Shown here: piece by piece, positions 60,418-64,000 of the stretch | How the letters are laid out: each line of letters starts with the position of its first letter | Position numbering within the stretch: the stretch's first letter is position 1 | Source of the DNA: Heloderma charlesbogerti | Taxonomy: Eukaryota > Chordata > Lepidosauria > Squamata > Helodermatidae | Reading direction: 5' to 3' | Assembly: GCA_026122225.1 (NCBI GenBank) | Contig: JANEZZ010002678.1 | Coordinates: 198,501 to 262,500, forward strand | DNA length: 64,000 nucleotides | Notes under the pieces: model-generated | What the model was told of the DNA's origin: nothing | What the model saw: the letters and a program-made list of their open reading frames with translations, nothing else | Databases searched by the model: none | Translations under genes and position numbers: made by a program

Positions 60418-60887
60418 AATGATACAGGTCAAGATGGTCAAAGCTTATGCCATTCATTCTTACTGCTTATAAAAACAACCTGTAGATGCTGGCTTTTAAA
60501 TTCCAAATAAATATCACTTTAAACATTCATTAATGGAAAATACATTCTTACCTACACCTAAATATACTTGAACACCTTCTTGCACAGCCCATTAGCATAC
60601 TTGTTCAGTATATACCATGGCCAACATTTCCCAAAGAAAAATTTACTTCTCAAACTAAGATTTTCACAAGAAGCAAAGCACAATAAATTACACTTGTGTT
60701 GAAATCTGTTATTGCTGCTATTAAGATAATTAAACACAAGTTCAGCAGCCACTACAGACACACCCCACGGAGATGGTGAAGCGCTGGTCATTCAAAATAA
60801 ATATTTTACAAAGAACAAGAACAACATAATCAGTTCTTCACATCCACGACTACTGATGAATTTTACTATCATTCACTTATGCTACAA

Positions 60888-60972
60888 TTCTATACATACT
60901 TACCTGGGAGTAAGTCCCATTTAATGCAATGGAACTTACATCTGAGTAGATATATACACAGGATTGTGCTGT
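60888..60972. mobile_element. Short palindromic MITE family D
   Basis: ACAATTCTATACATACTTAC, GGGAGTAAGTCCCATTTAAT and the mirrored half CATCTGAGTAGATATATACA, AGGATTGTG. This is the clearest copy of the family. Confidence 0.75.
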
Positions 60973-61411
60973 TAATGTATCTACCTGCCCAGAATCACTA
61001 CTGCCCTGGAAAACAAATTTCAAATCAGGCTAACTGAAGTGTCAATGATATCAAAATAAAGTGACTTTGAAATATTTTCTTCTATTAAAGGAACAAGGCA
61101 AGCTAAACATATAATACTCAAGGTATTTTACTCCAGGATCATTTTACTTAAACCAGACAGTTCTTCCAAATTAAGTAATTTGAGGACTACAGATTACCAC
61201 CCCAGTCCTAAACATTTTTGTGCACTGTTAATGTCTACTTGGCAGTTTTTGCTGATTCGCACTCAACTCTCATAGTTTTAGGTAGCTTTTATAATACAGC
61301 TCACACCATTGGTTTGCCTCTGAAAGTTCACAACATTTCAACCTACAACTCCTGCTTATCTCTAAATGGTTTGAGCCATTAATCATATAAGAAAGAGAAA
61401 AGTATCTAAGC

Positions 61412-61483
61412 AAGCTTACTCAGAAGCAAGTCCATTAAAAGAAATAGAGCTTACTTTTGAGTAGCCAGTTAGTAGATTGTGAT
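61412..61483. mobile_element. Short palindromic MITE family D
   Basis: AGCTTACTCAGAAGCAAGTC, CATTAAAAGAAATAGAGCTT and ACTTTTGAGTAGCC follow the family layout. Confidence 0.6.
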
Positions 61484-61740
61484 ATACATTAGCATTAAAT
61501 CTGCCTTACTAAACTATACCAAATATTTATGATTCTGCTTGCATCTGCATCTTAGTGTGTGTGCATGTGCATGCGCATGTGATTTATATTTTAAAACTGC
61601 CTAAAGCAGAATTAAAACTTCTCAATTGCTTCAATGCTCCAAACTCCCATTTTCCTTTGAATAAGGCCAAACAGCTCAAAAATGGACACCATTCAAGAAA
61701 AAAAAAATCCAGTTAAATTGAAAAAAGAGTAAAAATATTA

Positions 61741-61930
61741 ATCTATGCAGCAAGGACCCAAATATTGCATCAATCATGGTACATCAGATGACATTAGCAT
61801 GCATTATGATTAAAGGCTTTAATGAATAGCGTAATGCATTGGAATGTGTAAGTTATGCATTTAAATAACCCACTGCTTGTTTAGGTCAATACTTACTAAC
61901 AATGACAGTACCTGTGACATTAGGATATTT
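61741..61930. promoter_or_regulatory. Candidate conserved noncoding element
   Basis: This repeat-free stretch is dense in homeodomain/POU-like words: ATTAGCATGCAT, ATGATTAAAG, TAATGAATAG, TAATGCAT and TTATGCATTTAAATAA. A TEAD-like GGAATGTG is present as well. Such clustering is typical of enhancers in introns of developmental regulators like ZNF521. Conservation cannot be checked here, so the call is an inference. Confidence 0.3.
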
Positions 61931-64000
61931 CTGTCTGCTCATGTTATAGTGTTTATCAGACTAAGCACTATATTTTAGTTAACCACACAGAACATAGAAG
62001 CTACATCTTTATTTTAATTTATATTTTTGTTTACAGAAAGCCTTCAGGAAAATAAATGTTTCAATGAGAAGGAAACCAGATAATTTTTTAAAAGGTTATT
62101 TTGGTGGAAGAACAATTTTACACCATTTGTCAGTTGATTTTGTGTGCTCAGTTAGTACTAAATGATTCATAAGTGGAATAATGGGAGGGGGGTCAGCTCA
62201 ACTTCTTTTAACGTTTTCTCATAAATATAACCAATTGATGGCTTTACTTATTGGCCATAAAAACATGCATGCATGTAAATTAATCCTCTTTAGGGAAGCT
62301 ATCGGGAAATAAACATAGGCACAATCAACAGAACTTCATTGTGAAGTCATTTTAAAAGGTAGCTGAGGAACATCAAATTTGTGTCAACCAAAAATTATAT
62401 ACAGGTCGAAACTGAATGCAAGACAGCAAATTTGATATAGACTGCTGGAGATATTTAGAGGGCCAGATTCAAAAGAACACTGAAGTCAATAGCAGAATCC
62501 ACAATCCCTCAAGCTTTAGATATGGGATAAATAAGGTCTAACTTTTGGGATGAGTTTTAATTCTAGCTAAACAAATCACTATTGTACTGACCTCAATGTT
62601 TAAACAGACTGACCTGACAGTCACTCCAACCACTGACTTCAACCCTGCTAAACCTGGCTTACATCGCCATATAAAACCAGGCCCACTACTATTATGTAAG
62701 TCAGCTATTAATTGAGTCACATCCCAAACTCATTCCAGAGTCTTGTATTCATAGGCCAACTTTCCAAAACTTCAGATACTACCTCTCCACACCCAGTTAT
62801 GACACATTAGCCATCACAACTATATCACAGACATTTTGAATGCCACCGCTATCCACCCAGGACAAATCTAAGTCTTCGTTAACCTATACTATAGCATATT
62901 ATTAACTCCAGTAGTGGAGGTAGAGTAGGCTTTCTTTTCACAGCAAAGGGGCTACAGTGAGTTCCAACACACGCTGGCTGGATTAGAGGTGAAACGGGGT
63001 ATGATGGAAGGGCTGGCCCTATTATGATAGTATAGGTCAACTGCCTGCATCACTGAGAGGGTCAACGTGAATGGGATGGGGCTTTTTGCAACAGTGGCAG
63101 AAGAAATAGGAAAGAAAAAAGATATCAAGAGAGGAAATATAAATCTGAGTATTAACAGACTAAAATGGGAGCGGGGAATCTTAGACATAGGAACTGCTGT
63201 TGGCACTGGCCATTTGAGGGGAGGCTGACAGTGTCCTAGGTGGAGTGGAGAAGGGTGACTGTGGGAGGTAAGCGCGTCAAGCCCGCTGGGCCGAAAGCGT
63301 GAGGCAGCACAGGCCGAATCTCCCCAGGACATTCCTGTGGCTTGCCACATTCTCACAAGCCGCCCTTTGTCCTCCCTTCAGGGCCTTTGCTCTTTCCTCC
63401 TTAGGGCTGATGCCTGTGTGTATGTTACTTGAGGCTCCTGCGCACCCCCCCCCTTCTCCATAGTCTCCCCTCAGCACCCCTCAACTCTAGCTCTCAAATA
63501 TCAGCCCACCGTCACCCATCCTCTGACCACTCCCTCCCCCTCTCAAAAAAAAAAAAAAAGGAGGGGGAGAAAAGAGGCTTCACGTGATCTTCTGCTCCAC
63601 CATCACACTCCCACATTCCAACACACAGCTCCAGCTCCAGTAACTCCAGCCTCCGGATCAATAGTAACTTCAATCCTGTTTCTCCTCCTCTACCAATACC
63701 ACATCCCAGCAAATCCCACCCACTTCTGAGTTGTATTTTTGTTTGTTTGTTTTTTAAAATGTTAAGAAAAACTTCCTTCTCCAACTAAGACCAACAAAAA
63801 CCGGGCAATTTTTCTAAAAAACAGTTGCAAAAAGTTGTGCGATCAACTCCTATGGCACAAACAAGCACACCCTGTTTAATACACAGAGATTCAGAAAGAG
63901 AGGAAGACATAGAAAGAGGGCTGCCTATTTCTTCATGGGACAACACTAAAAATGCAGAACGCTGTGCAAATAAGATGCTGGGTTTTCATCGCCCTTTTGC
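61931..64000 (-). other. ZNF521 upstream intron or flank, no recognised exon
   Basis: Repeat-poor. The last 750 bases are pyrimidine-rich on the plus strand and more GC-rich than the rest, with an A-run at 63545-63559. No first coding exon with the family's N-terminal NuRD-binding motif was found. Confidence 0.4.
63545..63559 (+). repeat. Poly(A) run
   Basis: Fifteen A residues in a purine-rich context. Confidence 0.9.

Noticed and set aside
63250..64000. Possible ZNF521 promoter or first exon
   Set aside because: Somewhat GC-rich but not a CpG island, and no start codon followed by the expected N-terminal motif and donor was found.

Overview
This window is vertebrate nuclear DNA, most likely from a squamate reptile (lizard or snake). 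The evidence is the repeat set: 3' tails of CR1 and L2 LINEs, tRNA-derived SINEs, a Bov-B/Sauria-SINE type 3' tail near 52.5 kb, many palindromic MITEs and hAT elements, and a Ty3/gypsy chromovirus. No prokaryotic genes, operons or CRISPR arrays are present. Nearly all long open frames are chance frames or TE remnants.

The host gene is ZNF521, on the minus strand. Two short coding exons have proper splice signals. The one at 27166-27345 (180 nt) encodes the acidic N-terminal stretch and the first C2HC zinc finger of ZNF521. The one at 37512-37568 (57 nt) looks like a cassette exon. Both have phase 1 at each end, so each can be included or skipped without breaking the frame. The first coding exon and the large zinc-finger exon were not found and should lie outside, so the window is essentially introns.

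Layout: 0.6-1.9 kb, a fold-back MITE. 2.2-2.7 kb, L2 tails. 5.1-10.5 kb, a three-level nest: a SINE split by a MITE, itself split by an LTR retrotransposon (5717-9529) with 5-bp target duplications, decayed gag and pol, and a deletion from early RT into integrase. 12.7-13.0 kb, a hAT MITE with 8-bp target duplications. 15.3-18.8 kb, SINE, MITE, LINE tail, CORE-SINE and L2 pieces. 19.5-26 kb, scattered repeats. 26-34 kb, repeat-poor intron around the zinc-finger exon. 34.1-35.3 kb, a complex of inverted MITE copies. 37.5 kb, the cassette exon. 39.5-50.5 kb, further MITEs, a hAT element carrying two large hairpins, a LINE inserted in a fold-back MITE, and a CR1 3' end. 50.5-64 kb, intron with LINE and SINE fragments, microsatellites and a possible conserved noncoding element near 61.8 kb.

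No new biological system is evident. The points most worth following are the cassette exon, which would sit just behind the N-terminal NuRD-binding motif of ZNF521, the dated nest of three transposons, and several strong hairpins. Family names come from motif recognition by eye, and repeat edges are approximate unless target duplications are given.
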